64,000 bases of DNA from Paraburkholderia monticola (GCF_001580545.1 NZ_LRBG01000031.1:1-64000); one strand, 5' to 3'; counted from the stretch's first letter, positions 34,398-43,817 are shown. The notes: generated by a model from the letters alone, not told the origin. Numbers and translations: made by a program.

Positions 34398-35159
34398 TCA
34401 AACGCTGGGCGAGGACAGCGAACGTCCGCCGCACACGTAGAGCGTTTGCCCCGTGATGTACGAGGATTCTCGCTGGGCGAAAAACGACACGGCTTGTGCG
34501 ATATCGTCGGGCGTACCAATGCGCTGCGCAGGCACGGACTTCTGCAAACGCTCCTGAAGCGCGGGATCGAAGGTGCGAAAGAGCGGGGTATCGACGATGC
34601 CCGGAGCGACGGCGTTGACCGTGACGCCCGCGCTGGCCCATTCGAGCGCGAGGCTGCGCGTGAGGCTGACTACGCCGCCCTTCGACGCCGAATAGTTGGA
34701 CTGTCCGACGCCGCCGAGCCACGCGCGCGACGCGATATTGACGATGCGCCCATAGCGCGCGGTCGACATCGGTGCGAGCACCGCGCGGCAGCACAAAAAC
34801 TGCGACTTCAGATTGACGCCGATGACGATGTCCCAGTCGTCGTCGCTCATCTTCGTGATGCGCCTGTCGCGCACGATGCCCGCATTGTTCACCAGGATGT
34901 CCACGCGCCCGAAGCGCTCGATCACGGTATCGACAGCTCCATTGACGGCCTCGCTGTTCGTGACGTCGACCGGCAGGCCGATGACCTCGACGCCAGCAGC
35001 CGCCAGTTCGGTGCACGCCTGATCGAGCGCCGCGCAATCGAGATCGAACAACGCGATGCGCCGTCCCTGACGCGCCAGCGTCCGGGCGATCCCGAGGCCG
35101 ATGCCCTGGGCGCCGCCTGTGACGATCGCGACTTCGGTTGAATCAAGTGAAGCGTTCAT
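34398..35159 (-). CDS. SDR dehydrogenase, 3-hydroxyacyl-CoA/FabG-like
   Basis: A 253-residue classical SDR: VTGGAQGIGLGIARTLA, NNAGIVRDRRITKM, catalytic Ser/Tyr/Lys in NIASRAWLGGVGQSNYSASK, and PGIVDTPLFRT. GGAGACATGTC precedes the ATG at 35159. It starts a minus-strand pair with the enoyl-CoA hydratase and is divergent from the MHS-type transporter at 35403 across a 243-base gap. A 3-hydroxyacyl-CoA dehydrogenase role is likely from context. Confidence 0.88.
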   Translation of the reverse strand: MNASLDSTEVAIVTGGAQGIGLGIARTLARQGRRIALFDLDCAALDQACTELAAAGVEVIGLPVDVTNSEAVNGAVDTVIERFGRVDILVNNAGIVRDRRITKMSDDDWDIVIGVNLKSQFLCCRAVLAPMSTARYGRIVNIASRAWLGGVGQSNYSASKGGVVSLTRSLALEWASAGVTVNAVAPGIVDTPLFRTFDPALQERLQKSVPAQRIGTPDDIAQAVSFFAQRESSYITGQTLYVCGGRSLSSPSV

Positions 35160-35402
35160 GACATGTCTCCGTTCAATCCAGTCTGCAATTCATGGATTCC
35201 ATGCTAGGGCGCGCGAGCCATCCACTTCAAACGACATTTTTAGCGGCTTCGATTGACATTTGATCAATCGAGAGTGGGCGTCTTCGATACAGAAAAAATC
35301 AATCGAACGCGCAGAAAAAGTCGGTTGTCCAGCGTGCTTCAGCACACCTAGGATGCGGTCATGTGCCGCCGGGCATCAACATCGACAGACACGGAGACAA
35401 GC

Positions 35403-36704
35403 ATGGAAACCACCCTTCCGGGCGTAGCGGAACCCTCCTCGGTGACGCTCACGCGAGCGCAGAAGAGAGCCATCGTCGCGGCGACGCTCGGCACCATCGT
35501 CGAGTTCACGGACTGGATCATTTACGCGACGTTTGCCTCGCTTTTCTCGCGGCATTTCTTTCCCGCGCACGACGAACGCGTGTCGTTGCTGTCGGCCTTC
35601 GCGGTGTTCGCCGTCGGCTTCGTGATGCGCCCGATCGGTGGCGCATTGCTCGGCGCCTACGCGGACCGACGTGGGCGCAAGAATGGCCTCGCGTTGTCGG
35701 TGGCGTTGATGGCGGGCAGTTCACTCGTGATCGCGACGTGCCCTGGATATCGATCAATCGGTTTCGCCGCACCCGTCGTTCTCGTTCTTGCACGGCTCGT
35801 GCAAGGTTTTGCGGCGGGTGGCGAGTTTGGCTCCGCGGCGACGTTTCTGATCGAATCGTCGGCGCCTTCGCGGCGCGGTTTCGCGGGCTCGTGGCAGCAC
35901 TTTGCGGTCAACGCGGGCGTGCTCGTGGCCGCCTCGGTCGGCGCGCTGCTGACCTCGTTCATCGAGCCGTCCGGGATGGCGGAATACGGCTGGCGAATCG
36001 CGTTCGGCATCGCGGGGGCGATGGGTTTCGTCGCACTTTGGGTGCGGCTCGCGGTCGCCGAAACCGACGCGTTCCGCAAGGTCGCGAGGCACGCGCAGTC
36101 GCGCCATCCGTTCATCTCGATCGTGCGCGATCACTGGCGCGCTGCGCTGCGCGTGGTCGGCATCGCGATGGCGGGCAATCTCTGCATCTATCTCTGGCTC
36201 GTGCTATTTCCGACGCTCGCGCATTTGAGAACCGGCCTGCCGCTTTCCTCTGCGTTTCGGGCGAGCGTGATTTCCATCGTGGTATCGCTGATCGCGATTC
36301 CGTTGTTCGGCATGTTGTCGGATCGCGTGGGACGCAAGCCGGTTCTGCTTGTGTTCGCCGGCGGCTCGGCACTCTTTGCGTGGCCCGCACTGAGCCTGCT
36401 CTCCAACAACTTCTGGAATGCGACCGTGATCGTCACGATCGGCATGGTGCTGTCATCGGGCTTCGCCGCGACCTGCGCGACCGTGATGGCCGAGCAGTTT
36501 CCCGCGCACGTGCGCGCCACCGGTGTCGGACTGCCCTATGCGATATCCGCGGCGCTGTTTGGCGGCACGCTGCCGTACATCGTCACCGCGATGTCCAACT
36601 CGGGGTTGTCGAAGTACTTGTGGATCTACGTGGCACTCGTGTGCGCGGTGGGTTTCGTCGTGTATGCGCGTATGCCGGAAACGCGCGGAAAGATCCTCGA
36701 TTGA
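35403..36704 (+). CDS. MFS transporter, metabolite:H+ symporter (MHS) family
   Basis: A 433-residue carrier. The N-terminal TLGTIVEFTDWIIYATFASL matches the MHS start (normally EWYDF; here EFTDW), followed by FVMRPIGGALLGAYADRRGR, RLVQGFAAGGEFGSAATFLI and a second-half loop FGMLSDRVGRKPVLL. The family carries alpha-ketoglutarate, citrate, shikimate and similar acids with protons. The ATG at 35403 follows GGAGACAAGC; an upstream in-frame start adds a non-conserved leader. Co-directional with the thiolase gene 23 bases later; probably imports the acid processed by this acyl-CoA gene group. Confidence 0.9.
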   Translation: METTLPGVAEPSSVTLTRAQKRAIVAATLGTIVEFTDWIIYATFASLFSRHFFPAHDERVSLLSAFAVFAVGFVMRPIGGALLGAYADRRGRKNGLALSVALMAGSSLVIATCPGYRSIGFAAPVVLVLARLVQGFAAGGEFGSAATFLIESSAPSRRGFAGSWQHFAVNAGVLVAASVGALLTSFIEPSGMAEYGWRIAFGIAGAMGFVALWVRLAVAETDAFRKVARHAQSRHPFISIVRDHWRAALRVVGIAMAGNLCIYLWLVLFPTLAHLRTGLPLSSAFRASVISIVVSLIAIPLFGMLSDRVGRKPVLLVFAGGSALFAWPALSLLSNNFWNATVIVTIGMVLSSGFAATCATVMAEQFPAHVRATGVGLPYAISAALFGGTLPYIVTAMSNSGLSKYLWIYVALVCAVGFVVYARMPETRGKILD

Positions 36705-36727
36705 TGCATTTTCCTCAGGAGACAGCA

Positions 36728-37900
36728 ATGCGAGAAGTAGTCATTGGCGGCGTCGGCATGACGTCATTTGGGAAGTTCCTCGAACGCAATCTGAAGTCGC
36801 TTTCCGAGGAAGCGGTCGCGTCTGCTCTCAAGGATGCGCGCGCGAGCGTGAACGACGTCGAGCGCATTTTCTTTGGCAACGCCGCGGCGGGCGTCGTGAC
36901 GGGACAGGAAATGATTCGTGCGCAAGCGTCGTTGCGCAATACTGGACTCGATGGAAAACCCATGTTCAACGTGGAGAACGCGTGCGCCTCGGGTAGTACG
37001 GCGCTCAATCTCGCGTGGTGGTCGGTCGCGTCGGGGCAGTCGGAAACGGCGCTGGTCGTCGGGGTCGAGAAGTTATCGCACGAAGACAAGGCGATTTCAT
37101 TCGGCGCATTCGCGAAAGCGGTCGATCTCGAAGAGCCGTTGCCCGAAGGCGTCACCACCGGCACCGGATCGCTGTTCATGGATCTTTATGCAGCGAAAGC
37201 CCGCAAGTGGATGAAGCGAACCGGCGCCGATGCGAGCGATTTCGCACGCGTCGTCGTGAAGAGCCGCCGCGCGGGATCGCTGAATCCACTCGCGCAGTTC
37301 CGCAAGGAGACGACCGTCGATGAAGTCCTGTCGAGCCGCATGGTCAGCGATCCGTTGACGCTGTTCATGTGTTCGTCGATCGGTGATGGGGGCGCGGCCC
37401 TGTTCATCTGCTCGGAAGACTATGCACGCAAGCACGACATCGCGCCGGTGTTCATCCGTGCGAGTTCGATCGTCTCCGCGAAGGCCGACGGCTCGGGCGA
37501 ACTGGTCGCGGTGCGCGCGGCCAGAGAGGCGTATGAGGCGGCCGGCATTGGACCGGAAGACGTGGATGTCGTCGAACTGCACGATGCATCGGCGCCGGCC
37601 GAGCTGATTCATTACGAGAATCTCGGCCTTTGCGCCCCCGGCGATGCGCCGAAGCTGATTCGCTCCGGCGATACGGATATCGGCGGACGCGTTTCCGTGA
37701 ATCCGAGCGGCGGATTGCTGTCGCGTGGTCATCCTGTGGGCGCGACGGGCGTGGCGCAGATCGTCGAACTCACGCAGCAGTTGCGCGGTAGAGCGGGCGC
37801 GCGCCAACGTCCTGGGGCGAAGGTGGCGCTCGCCGAAAACAACGGTGGTCAGTTGGCCGGCGATTCCGCTGTCGCTCTCGTCACCATTCTGTCGACCTAA
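36728..37900 (+). CDS. Thiolase-superfamily acetyl-CoA acetyltransferase (SCP2-like)
   Basis: A 390-residue thiolase of the SCP2/lipid-transfer branch: nucleophile Cys86 in NVENACASGSTAL, VDVVELHDASAPAELIHYEN (in place of the NEAF motif), NPSGGLLSRGHPVGATG with the catalytic His, and VALAENNGGQLAGD at the end where the classical CGGG loop is replaced. AGGAGACAGC precedes the ATG. Thiolases split or join beta-ketoacyl-CoA. Together with the enoyl-CoA hydratase and SDR across the divergent promoter it completes a beta-oxidation-like cycle. An acyl-CoA dehydrogenase is not present in the window. Confidence 0.9.
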   Translation: MREVVIGGVGMTSFGKFLERNLKSLSEEAVASALKDARASVNDVERIFFGNAAAGVVTGQEMIRAQASLRNTGLDGKPMFNVENACASGSTALNLAWWSVASGQSETALVVGVEKLSHEDKAISFGAFAKAVDLEEPLPEGVTTGTGSLFMDLYAAKARKWMKRTGADASDFARVVVKSRRAGSLNPLAQFRKETTVDEVLSSRMVSDPLTLFMCSSIGDGGAALFICSEDYARKHDIAPVFIRASSIVSAKADGSGELVAVRAAREAYEAAGIGPEDVDVVELHDASAPAELIHYENLGLCAPGDAPKLIRSGDTDIGGRVSVNPSGGLLSRGHPVGATGVAQIVELTQQLRGRAGARQRPGAKVALAENNGGQLAGDSAVALVTILST

Positions 37901-37930
37901 GCTAACCAGGGTGTCGGCGCGCTTCGCACT

Positions 37931-39283
37931 TTAGCCGCGCAAAGGCCTTAACCCCGTGCGCACTTCGTTCGCGAAGATCATCGGTTCTTCCCATGCCGCG
38001 AAGTGCCCGCCCGTTTCGGGTTTGTTGAAGTAAATCAGGTTGTGATAGGCCTTTTCGGTCCAGCTCTTCGGCGCCTGGTAGTTTTCTCCCGGAAATGCGC
38101 TCACTGCGGCAGGCACGTTGACGTCGGCCGCGAGGAAAAAATTCGCGTGCGACTCCCAATAGAAGCGCGCCGCCGAAATGCCGGTGTTGGTCAGCCAGTA
38201 AAGCGTGATGTCGTCGAGTATGTCGTCTCGGGTCAGCGCGCCGGCTGAATGACCGTTGACGGGATGACCGAGCACGGCTGCGCTCAACGCCGCCGCGGGC
38301 TGGCCGTAGCCGTCGCCATGGTCGAGCAGCCAGGAAGCCAGCGCCACCGGCGAGTCCGCGAGTCCGTACAGCGTCTGCGGGCGCGTGGCCATTTCGAAAG
38401 CGTAGCCGCGCTTCTTTTTGAAGTTGGCACTCAACTGCTCATACGCGTGCTTTTCGTCGTCCGATAAGCCGGCAGGCATCGGGTCGCCAGCGGCAAGCGA
38501 CTTCAGAACATCCGCCGGAACGGCGGCGGGGAAGTTCACATGAATGCCGATCAGTTCGGGCGGCGCCTGTTTGGCCATGATGTTCGTGACGATCCCGCCG
38601 AGATCGCCGCCCTGCGAAGCAAAGCGCTCGTAGCCAAGGCGTTTCATCAATGTGACCCACGCACGCGCGGTGCGCTCCGGTCCCCAGCCCGTTGTGGTAG
38701 GTCGCGCCGAAAAGCCGTAACCGGGCAAGGAGGGAATCACGAGATGAAAAGCATCCGAAGCCGGCGCGCCGTAGGCAGTCGGATTGACGAGCGGGTCGAT
38801 GATCTTGAACTGTTCGATGACCGAGCCGGGCCAGCCGTGGGTCACGATCAACGGCATCGCGTTGTCGTGCTTCGAGCGCACGTGAATGAAATGGATATCG
38901 AGTCCGTCAATCTCGGTGATGAACTGCGGATACGAGTTCAGCCGCGCTTCGCATTTGCGCCAGTCATAGCCCGTTGCCCAATATTGCGCGAGTCCCTGAA
39001 TGGTCGCGAGCTGAATGCCCTGCGATTCGTCGGGCACTGTCTCGCGATCCGGCCAGCGCGTGGCCTTGATGCGGCCCCGCATGTCGGCGAGCTGCGAGTC
39101 GGGGACATGAACCCGGAACGGCCGGAGCGCCGTCTTGTCGCCGTTCGCGGGTTCGGTAATCACGCCGATGGACGGGCTCGTTTCCGCAAAGGCGAGCCGG
39201 CTCAGCGAGCCTGCCGCGAGCACTGCGGCGGCCATACCGACAAAGTGCCGGCGCGATGAGGATCGAGGTGTGTCTTCTGACAT
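37931..39283 (-). CDS. Exported epoxide hydrolase (EHN-type alpha/beta hydrolase)
   Basis: A 450-residue protein with a twin-arginine leader (SSRRHFVGMAAAVLAAGSL, residues about 9-27) ending near LAFA. The epoxide-hydrolase N-terminal region follows (FRVHVPDSQLADMRGRIKAT), then the catalytic domain: oxyanion HGWPGS, LVIPSLPGYGFSARP, nucleophile Asp in SQGGDLGGIVTNIM, and catalytic His in ETGGHFAAWEEP. These match microsomal-type epoxide hydrolases, which open epoxides to diols. Export via Tat suggests periplasmic detoxification of an external epoxide. AGGAG precedes the ATG at 39283; 22 bases separate it from the NmrA-like gene upstream in its operon. Confidence 0.88.
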   Translation of the reverse strand: MSEDTPRSSSRRHFVGMAAAVLAAGSLSRLAFAETSPSIGVITEPANGDKTALRPFRVHVPDSQLADMRGRIKATRWPDRETVPDESQGIQLATIQGLAQYWATGYDWRKCEARLNSYPQFITEIDGLDIHFIHVRSKHDNAMPLIVTHGWPGSVIEQFKIIDPLVNPTAYGAPASDAFHLVIPSLPGYGFSARPTTTGWGPERTARAWVTLMKRLGYERFASQGGDLGGIVTNIMAKQAPPELIGIHVNFPAAVPADVLKSLAAGDPMPAGLSDDEKHAYEQLSANFKKKRGYAFEMATRPQTLYGLADSPVALASWLLDHGDGYGQPAAALSAAVLGHPVNGHSAGALTRDDILDDITLYWLTNTGISAARFYWESHANFFLAADVNVPAAVSAFPGENYQAPKSWTEKAYHNLIYFNKPETGGHFAAWEEPMIFANEVRTGLRPLRG

Positions 39284-39305
39284 GGGATCGTTCTCCTGCC
39301 CTGGA

Positions 39306-40238
39306 TCAGCGTGTCGCGTTGCGCGAGAAGTCTGCGATGTGCAGTCTCACGAAGTCGTACATGCTCATGGGTTTGCGGCCCGTGAGTTCGAACAGGTCGT
39401 TCGTCATGCGGTCGTATCGTCCCTGAACGTGCAGGTCGGCCATCACGGTCAGGTGAGCGACGACGTGAGCGGGAATGCCGAGTTCGCGCAATTTGTCCGA
39501 CCACGGCGCGACGTCCACATTCCGGTAACGGATCGGCCGGCCGAGCGCGTCTGAAAAGACCCGCGCGGCTTGTTCGAGATCCGTTGATTCAAGACCAGTC
39601 AGGTTATAGATCCTGCCGATATGGGGCGCAGGGTCTTCGAGAATCACCGAAACCGCGTTCGCGACGTCAACGGCTGAAATGGGCGACGTCTTGCTATTGC
39701 CGAGCGGCAGTGCAAGTTCGTCGTTGTCGCGCACGCCGGCTGCGCCAAGCGTCAGGAAGAAGCTCTCGAGAAACGCCGTGGGCCGTACCGTGACGACGGG
39801 CAGCCCCGACCACTGCAAAACCTGCTCAGCGAGCCAGTGCAGTTTATGCTGGGGGCTGTCAGTCGTCTCCGTGATGCTCATTTCAGTGACTGTCATCTGC
39901 GACATGTTCACGATGGCTTCGACGCCATGATGACGCGCCACGGCAGCGAAATTGACGGTTGCTTCGAGATACGCCGGGGAGACGGACATGCCGAAATAGA
40001 CGCGCGAACAGTCTTCGATCGCGCGGTGCAGCGAGGCGAGATCGGTCAGATCACCGACCACCACTTCGGCGCCAAGACGGCGCAGCTCGCTCGCGCGATC
40101 GTCTTCCTTGCGCACCAGCGCCCGCACTTTATAGCCTTTCGCCAGCAATGACGTTGTCACATTGCGGCCGATTCCGCCAATCGCGCCTCCGGCGCCCGTC
40201 ACGAGAATGGGCCGATCATGAGCAGGGTTCGATGTCAT
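39306..40238 (-). CDS. NmrA-like NAD(P)-binding reductase
   Basis: A 310-residue atypical SDR with ILVTGAGGAIGGIGRNVTTS near the N-terminus, VRALVRKEDDRASELRRLGA, and VVVGDLTDLASLHRAI. The middle has VRPTAFLESFF, a NmrA/quinone-reductase-like signature. It lacks the YxxxK catalytic pair, so it may be a redox sensor or a quinone oxidoreductase-like protein. AAGG lies ahead of the ATG at 40238. It is co-directional with the epoxide hydrolase (22-base gap) and follows the nitrilase by 95 bases containing a short TATGCATATA-rich stretch. Confidence 0.83.
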   Translation of the reverse strand: MTSNPAHDRPILVTGAGGAIGGIGRNVTTSLLAKGYKVRALVRKEDDRASELRRLGAEVVVGDLTDLASLHRAIEDCSRVYFGMSVSPAYLEATVNFAAVARHHGVEAIVNMSQMTVTEMSITETTDSPQHKLHWLAEQVLQWSGLPVVTVRPTAFLESFFLTLGAAGVRDNDELALPLGNSKTSPISAVDVANAVSVILEDPAPHIGRIYNLTGLESTDLEQAARVFSDALGRPIRYRNVDVAPWSDKLRELGIPAHVVAHLTVMADLHVQGRYDRMTNDLFELTGRKPMSMYDFVRLHIADFSRNATR

Positions 40239-40333
40239 ATCACTTACCTTTCAGGGAAAAAAATCCTGTTTATGTATGCATATACACACACAGGCATGAA
40301 AAAATGCGCGCGGGGCGATTTGAAGTTTAGAAG

Positions 40334-41326
40334 TCACGCAGCCTGGCTGCGCAGATCGTCGGAACTCTGGTCGTTGACGATCGCCGGGTGCGAAGCGCGC
40401 TCGTGAACATGCGCGCTCGGCGTACGGTCGATCATCAGACTCAGCAATTCGGGGCGGTTGTAGTGGCCGGCCGAGTCCATCAGCATCTTGCGGCGGTCGA
40501 TTTGAGCGAAGTCGAGATCGACGATCACTTCGCCTTCACCCGAGCGAAGCGGTTCGGCCATCAGCATGCCGTCAGGCGCGACGATCGTGGTGAAACAGCC
40601 GCCCGAGATCGGACCGATTCCACAACCGGTATCTTTCATGATCTGCGCCTGCTGGTCCGCGTCCAGCCACGCCGTTGCATTGACGACGAACGCGCCGGAT
40701 TCGAGCGCATGCTGGCGGATGTTGATTTCCATGCGCTGGCTAAAGCCCTCGCCAAAGGCGGAACCGGGGTACATCGCCGAATGGATCTGCTCGCCGTCGG
40801 CGATCATCGCGTAGCGAGCGAGGGGATTGTTGTGCTCAAAGCATGCGAGTTGGCCGATGCGGCCGACTGCGCTGTCGACTGCACGCAAGCCCGAGCCATC
40901 TCCCTGGCCCCAGATCATGCGTTCGAAATGCGTCGGCGTGATTTTGCGGCGTCGCTGGATCAGCGTACCGTCGGCGTCGAAGAGCAATTGCGTGTTGTAG
41001 AGCGTGCCGCCATCGCGCTCATTGACACCAATGGAAACGACCATGCCTGCCTGTCGTGCGGCTGCGCCGATTGCCTCGGTAGCAGCGGACGGCACGGTCA
41101 CGGCCTGTTCGAAGAGGCGCAGATGTTCGGTGCCCGAGAGAAGCTCGATGCCCGTCTGGACGGCCGCAAAATAAGGGTAGTAGGGCACGACCGTTTCGGG
41201 GAAGGTGGCGAACTGCACACCTTTCTGGCCGAGATCGTGGATCTTCCGCACGACCTTGGCGATGGTTGCTTCACGACTATAGAGCACCGGACTGAACTGG
41301 ACGGCGGCGGCTTTGACGACTTTCAT
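40334..41326 (-). CDS. Nitrilase
   Basis: A 330-residue carbon-nitrogen hydrolase with the full catalytic triad: Glu44 in TFPETVVPYYPYF, Lys128 in RRRKITPTHFER and Cys162 in LACFEHNNPLARYA. The CFEH variant replaces the more common CWEH. The ATG at 41326 has AGGAG six bases upstream; a GTG one codon earlier is also possible. Nitrilases turn nitriles into acids plus ammonia. It lies upstream of the NmrA-like reductase and Tat epoxide hydrolase, and downstream of a MarR gene on the same strand (68-base gap), which could regulate all four as a xenobiotic response unit. Confidence 0.9.
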   Translation of the reverse strand: MKVVKAAAVQFSPVLYSREATIAKVVRKIHDLGQKGVQFATFPETVVPYYPYFAAVQTGIELLSGTEHLRLFEQAVTVPSAATEAIGAAARQAGMVVSIGVNERDGGTLYNTQLLFDADGTLIQRRRKITPTHFERMIWGQGDGSGLRAVDSAVGRIGQLACFEHNNPLARYAMIADGEQIHSAMYPGSAFGEGFSQRMEINIRQHALESGAFVVNATAWLDADQQAQIMKDTGCGIGPISGGCFTTIVAPDGMLMAEPLRSGEGEVIVDLDFAQIDRRKMLMDSAGHYNRPELLSLMIDRTPSAHVHERASHPAIVNDQSSDDLRSQAA

Positions 41327-41394
41327 CACAAACTCCTTGACGGGGGGGTACCAAACGTTGGCCGATCTTGCATAGGCAACATCGACCGAAAACT

Positions 41395-41877
41395 TCAGAG
41401 CATGCGCAGCGGCAATTTGCGCGCGATATCGATGAGCTCATGGGCGCCCCCTTCGCCGAGAAAGCTCGTCGCGTGGCTCTGTGCAACCGACCACGCGCTT
41501 GCGGCGTTTTTGAGCAGCGCTTGGCCTTCGTGCGTGAGCGAGAGAGGGCGGCTTCGACCGTCGCTTGCCGGGACGTCCTCGGCAATCCAGCCTTGTGCAA
41601 TCAGCGGCTGCAGATTCCTTGTCAGCGTCGAGCGCTCGTGATGATTTCTTCGACTCAGATCTGAGCGGCTGATAGGCCCGAACTTCGCGATCAGCACGAG
41701 CAATGAGAATTGCGGCGCCACGATGCCGAAGGGACGCAACGCGTCGTCATAGACGGAAGTCAGGACTCGGGAGATCTGCCGGGCGCGCGTCAACAGACAA
41801 TCGCGCGCGATCAGGCTGCCCGGCGGCTCATCCGCGGTGCGGTCCTGTACAACGGTTCCGTTCGACTCGTGTTGCAT
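41395..41877 (-). CDS. MarR-family transcriptional regulator
   Basis: A 160-residue winged-helix protein: LIARDCLLTRARQISRVLTS, FSLLVLIAKFGPISRSDLSR, HHERSTLTRNLQPLIAQGWI, and wing DVPASDGRSRPLSLTHEGQA. The ATG at 41877 has GAGG eight bases ahead; a GTG at 41883 is too close to it. MarR proteins usually respond to small phenolic or oxidising compounds. It is on the same strand as, and just upstream of, the nitrilase; the 243-base gap before it separates it from the GlxA-type regulator. Confidence 0.88.
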   Translation of the reverse strand: MQHESNGTVVQDRTADEPPGSLIARDCLLTRARQISRVLTSVYDDALRPFGIVAPQFSLLVLIAKFGPISRSDLSRRNHHERSTLTRNLQPLIAQGWIAEDVPASDGRSRPLSLTHEGQALLKNAASAWSVAQSHATSFLGEGGAHELIDIARKLPLRML

Positions 41878-42120
41878 ATGCACGACCTCGGTAAGCCCAA
41901 TTTATGCGGTGCGGTGTCTTGCTCGCGATGGGCGTATTTGAGCGGATGAACGTATCCCGCTTGTGTCCGAAATTCGCTTGTATGTAAGCGTGCGTATCCC
42001 TACCTGGTGTAGATACGTTGAGATACAGAACGATAGTGCGGGGAATGGAGGAGGGAAGCGGTGAGGGGTGCGGCGTGATGATCCCGCGAGGTCTGAGCGG
42101 CCGTTGCGGTCTGACTCGGC

Positions 42121-43131
42121 TTATCTACTCTCCGCTGCGGCACGCGAGAACCGCATCTGATATTCACTTGGCGACAACCCGGTCTTGCGCTTGAACAACT
42201 GCCGAAACGTGCTGATATCGCCATAACCGACCTGCTGACTCACCGTCTCAAGCCTGATTGGGCGCGTTTCCAGCAACCTTTTCGCGACCTCGATACGCAG
42301 ATTCTGCAGATACGTCAAAGGTGCGAGCCCGACGGCTTCCTTGAAACGGCGATTGAGCGTTCGTTCGCTGACTGCAAGCGACGCCGCCAGATCGCTCAAC
42401 CGGAATCCCTGCTGCAACGTAGCCTCCATCTGCTGCTGGGCGCGCGCGACAAGCGTGTCGGTATGTCCGTGTTCGTCGAGAAGCGTTGCAAAGGATGCCT
42501 GCGAAGTCCGGTTCATGTCGATCAACAGCGCCTTCGCGGTCAACGCGGCGAGTTCCTCGCCGGCGAATGTCTCCACGAGCCGCACCGCGAGATTCAGATA
42601 CGACGTCACGGAACCGCCGGAGATGATGCCGTCTTGCGCGATCAGCAGTTCCTGTGCGCGAACTTCGACACGCGGATAGCGGCGCGCGAAGTCCGCGGCT
42701 CTCGCCCAGTGCGTCGTTGCGGCGCGGCCATCCAGCAGGCCCGCCTCGGCGAGCAGGTAGTTGGCCGTGCAATAAGCGGCCAGCACGGCACCTGCCTTGC
42801 GCTGACGCCGCAGTGCTGAAGACAGCGCGTTCAATTGCTCGCGGCGCCCGATAAATTCGTCGACGTTCGAGAAAAACGGTGCTGTCAGCAGAACGGCGTC
42901 TGCCCGTTTGCGCGGGTCGATCTTGCCGTCGACGTGAATGGTATGCCCGGATGCAGCCGTGACGGGTTGCCCGTCGAGAGATTCCACGCGCCATCCAAAC
43001 ACGGGCGCGGATGTCGTGCCGGGTGCAACTTTGCGCGCATGGAATTGATTGGCCGCGCTGAAGACGTCCACAGGGCCCGCGACGCCGGAGGCGAGAATTC
43101 CGTCGTAGACCCAGATGCGAACGATGGTCAT
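42121..43131 (-). CDS. GlxA-type AraC-family regulator with DJ-1/PfpI domain
   Basis: A 336-residue protein with an N-terminal DJ-1/PfpI class domain (IWVYDGILASGVAGPVDVFS; nucleophile-elbow Cys in AAYCTANYLLAEAG; ATTHWARAADFA) and a C-terminal AraC DNA-binding domain (LAASLAVSERTLNRRFKEAV and QVGYGDISTFRQLFKRKTGL). The start at 43131 fits the domain; an upstream extension lacks conservation. It is divergent from the small plus-strand cluster at 43237-44222 and is likely its regulator. Confidence 0.9.
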   Translation of the reverse strand: MTIVRIWVYDGILASGVAGPVDVFSAANQFHARKVAPGTTSAPVFGWRVESLDGQPVTAASGHTIHVDGKIDPRKRADAVLLTAPFFSNVDEFIGRREQLNALSSALRRQRKAGAVLAAYCTANYLLAEAGLLDGRAATTHWARAADFARRYPRVEVRAQELLIAQDGIISGGSVTSYLNLAVRLVETFAGEELAALTAKALLIDMNRTSQASFATLLDEHGHTDTLVARAQQQMEATLQQGFRLSDLAASLAVSERTLNRRFKEAVGLAPLTYLQNLRIEVAKRLLETRPIRLETVSQQVGYGDISTFRQLFKRKTGLSPSEYQMRFSRAAAESR

Positions 43132-43236
43132 GGCGTGTCTGAAATTCCTTGAATAATGGCGATACTGCCACTTCCTGCCGCACGAGTAAACCGCGATCAT
43201 GGCCACATCCGATGACCTGAAAGCAGGAGCAGCACC

Positions 43237-43329
43237 ATGCCGATCATCGATGCACTATGGCCCGAAGACGCTTTGACGCTCGAAGCAGCGCTCGATGCCG
43301 CTAGCGCAGGCATGACGAGCAAACCGTAA
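43237..43329 (+). pseudogene. Clipped tautomerase-like start (30 codons)
   Basis: A short open frame with a good AGGAG and ATG. It starts MPIIDALWPEDALTLEA, with Pro directly after Met as in 4-oxalocrotonate tautomerase-family proteins, and then stops at codon 31. A complete member would be 60-80 or about 130 residues. It is followed 12 bases later by the SnoaL-like gene. Either a truncated tautomerase or a leader peptide; the family resemblance is short and could be chance. Confidence 0.35.
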
Positions 43330-43341
43330 CCGGAGCCCAGC

Positions 43342-43800
43342 ATGAAATTCAACGACACGGCGCCCTTGCTGGCGCCCGCAGGCGGTCCGCCGCTCTGGCT
43401 GACGAGGCTCGCCGAAAACGCGACGCTCGAAGCCACCGTCCTGAAGCGTCCGATCGAGGGACGAGCCGACATTCTCGCCGTGATTAAACACGCGGTCTCG
43501 CTCTATGAATTTCAGCATCACAGCTACAAGGGCGAGATCGGCAACGGTTTGTACCTGGAATCCTATCGGTCGCAGATCCAGGGCGTGCCGATCGAAACGG
43601 TGGTCGTCGCGCATCTGAACGAACAGGGGGAGACCGATTCCGTGGTCATCAATCATCGCCCGCTCAATGCGGCGCTGCTGTTTTCGAAGCAGATGTGGGA
43701 ACGCGTCGATGAACGCTTCCGCGATCGCTATCTGACGGGAGCAGAAGCCGCGGCGCTGAATGCGGCATCTGGTGTTGCCTCGCGCCAGCCGTCAGAGTGA
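43342..43800 (+). CDS. SnoaL/NTF2-like protein
   Basis: A 152-residue protein without signal peptide: ADILAVIKHAVSLYEFQHHS, IGNGLYLESYRSQIQGVPIE, TVVVAHLNEQGETDSVVINH and RPLNAALLFSKQMWERVDER. The alternating cone-shaped NTF2-like pattern with a long N-terminal helix is suggested by the GRADILA-start and following strands. GGAG lies ahead of the ATG. NTF2-like proteins range from hydratases and isomerases to binding proteins; the exact reaction is unknown. It is in a small cluster with the clipped tautomerase and the muconolactone-isomerase-like gene, divergent from the GlxA-type regulator. Confidence 0.75.
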   Translation: MKFNDTAPLLAPAGGPPLWLTRLAENATLEATVLKRPIEGRADILAVIKHAVSLYEFQHHSYKGEIGNGLYLESYRSQIQGVPIETVVVAHLNEQGETDSVVINHRPLNAALLFSKQMWERVDERFRDRYLTGAEAAALNAASGVASRQPSE

Positions 43801-43817
43801 TGCGAAAAGAGCACGAC

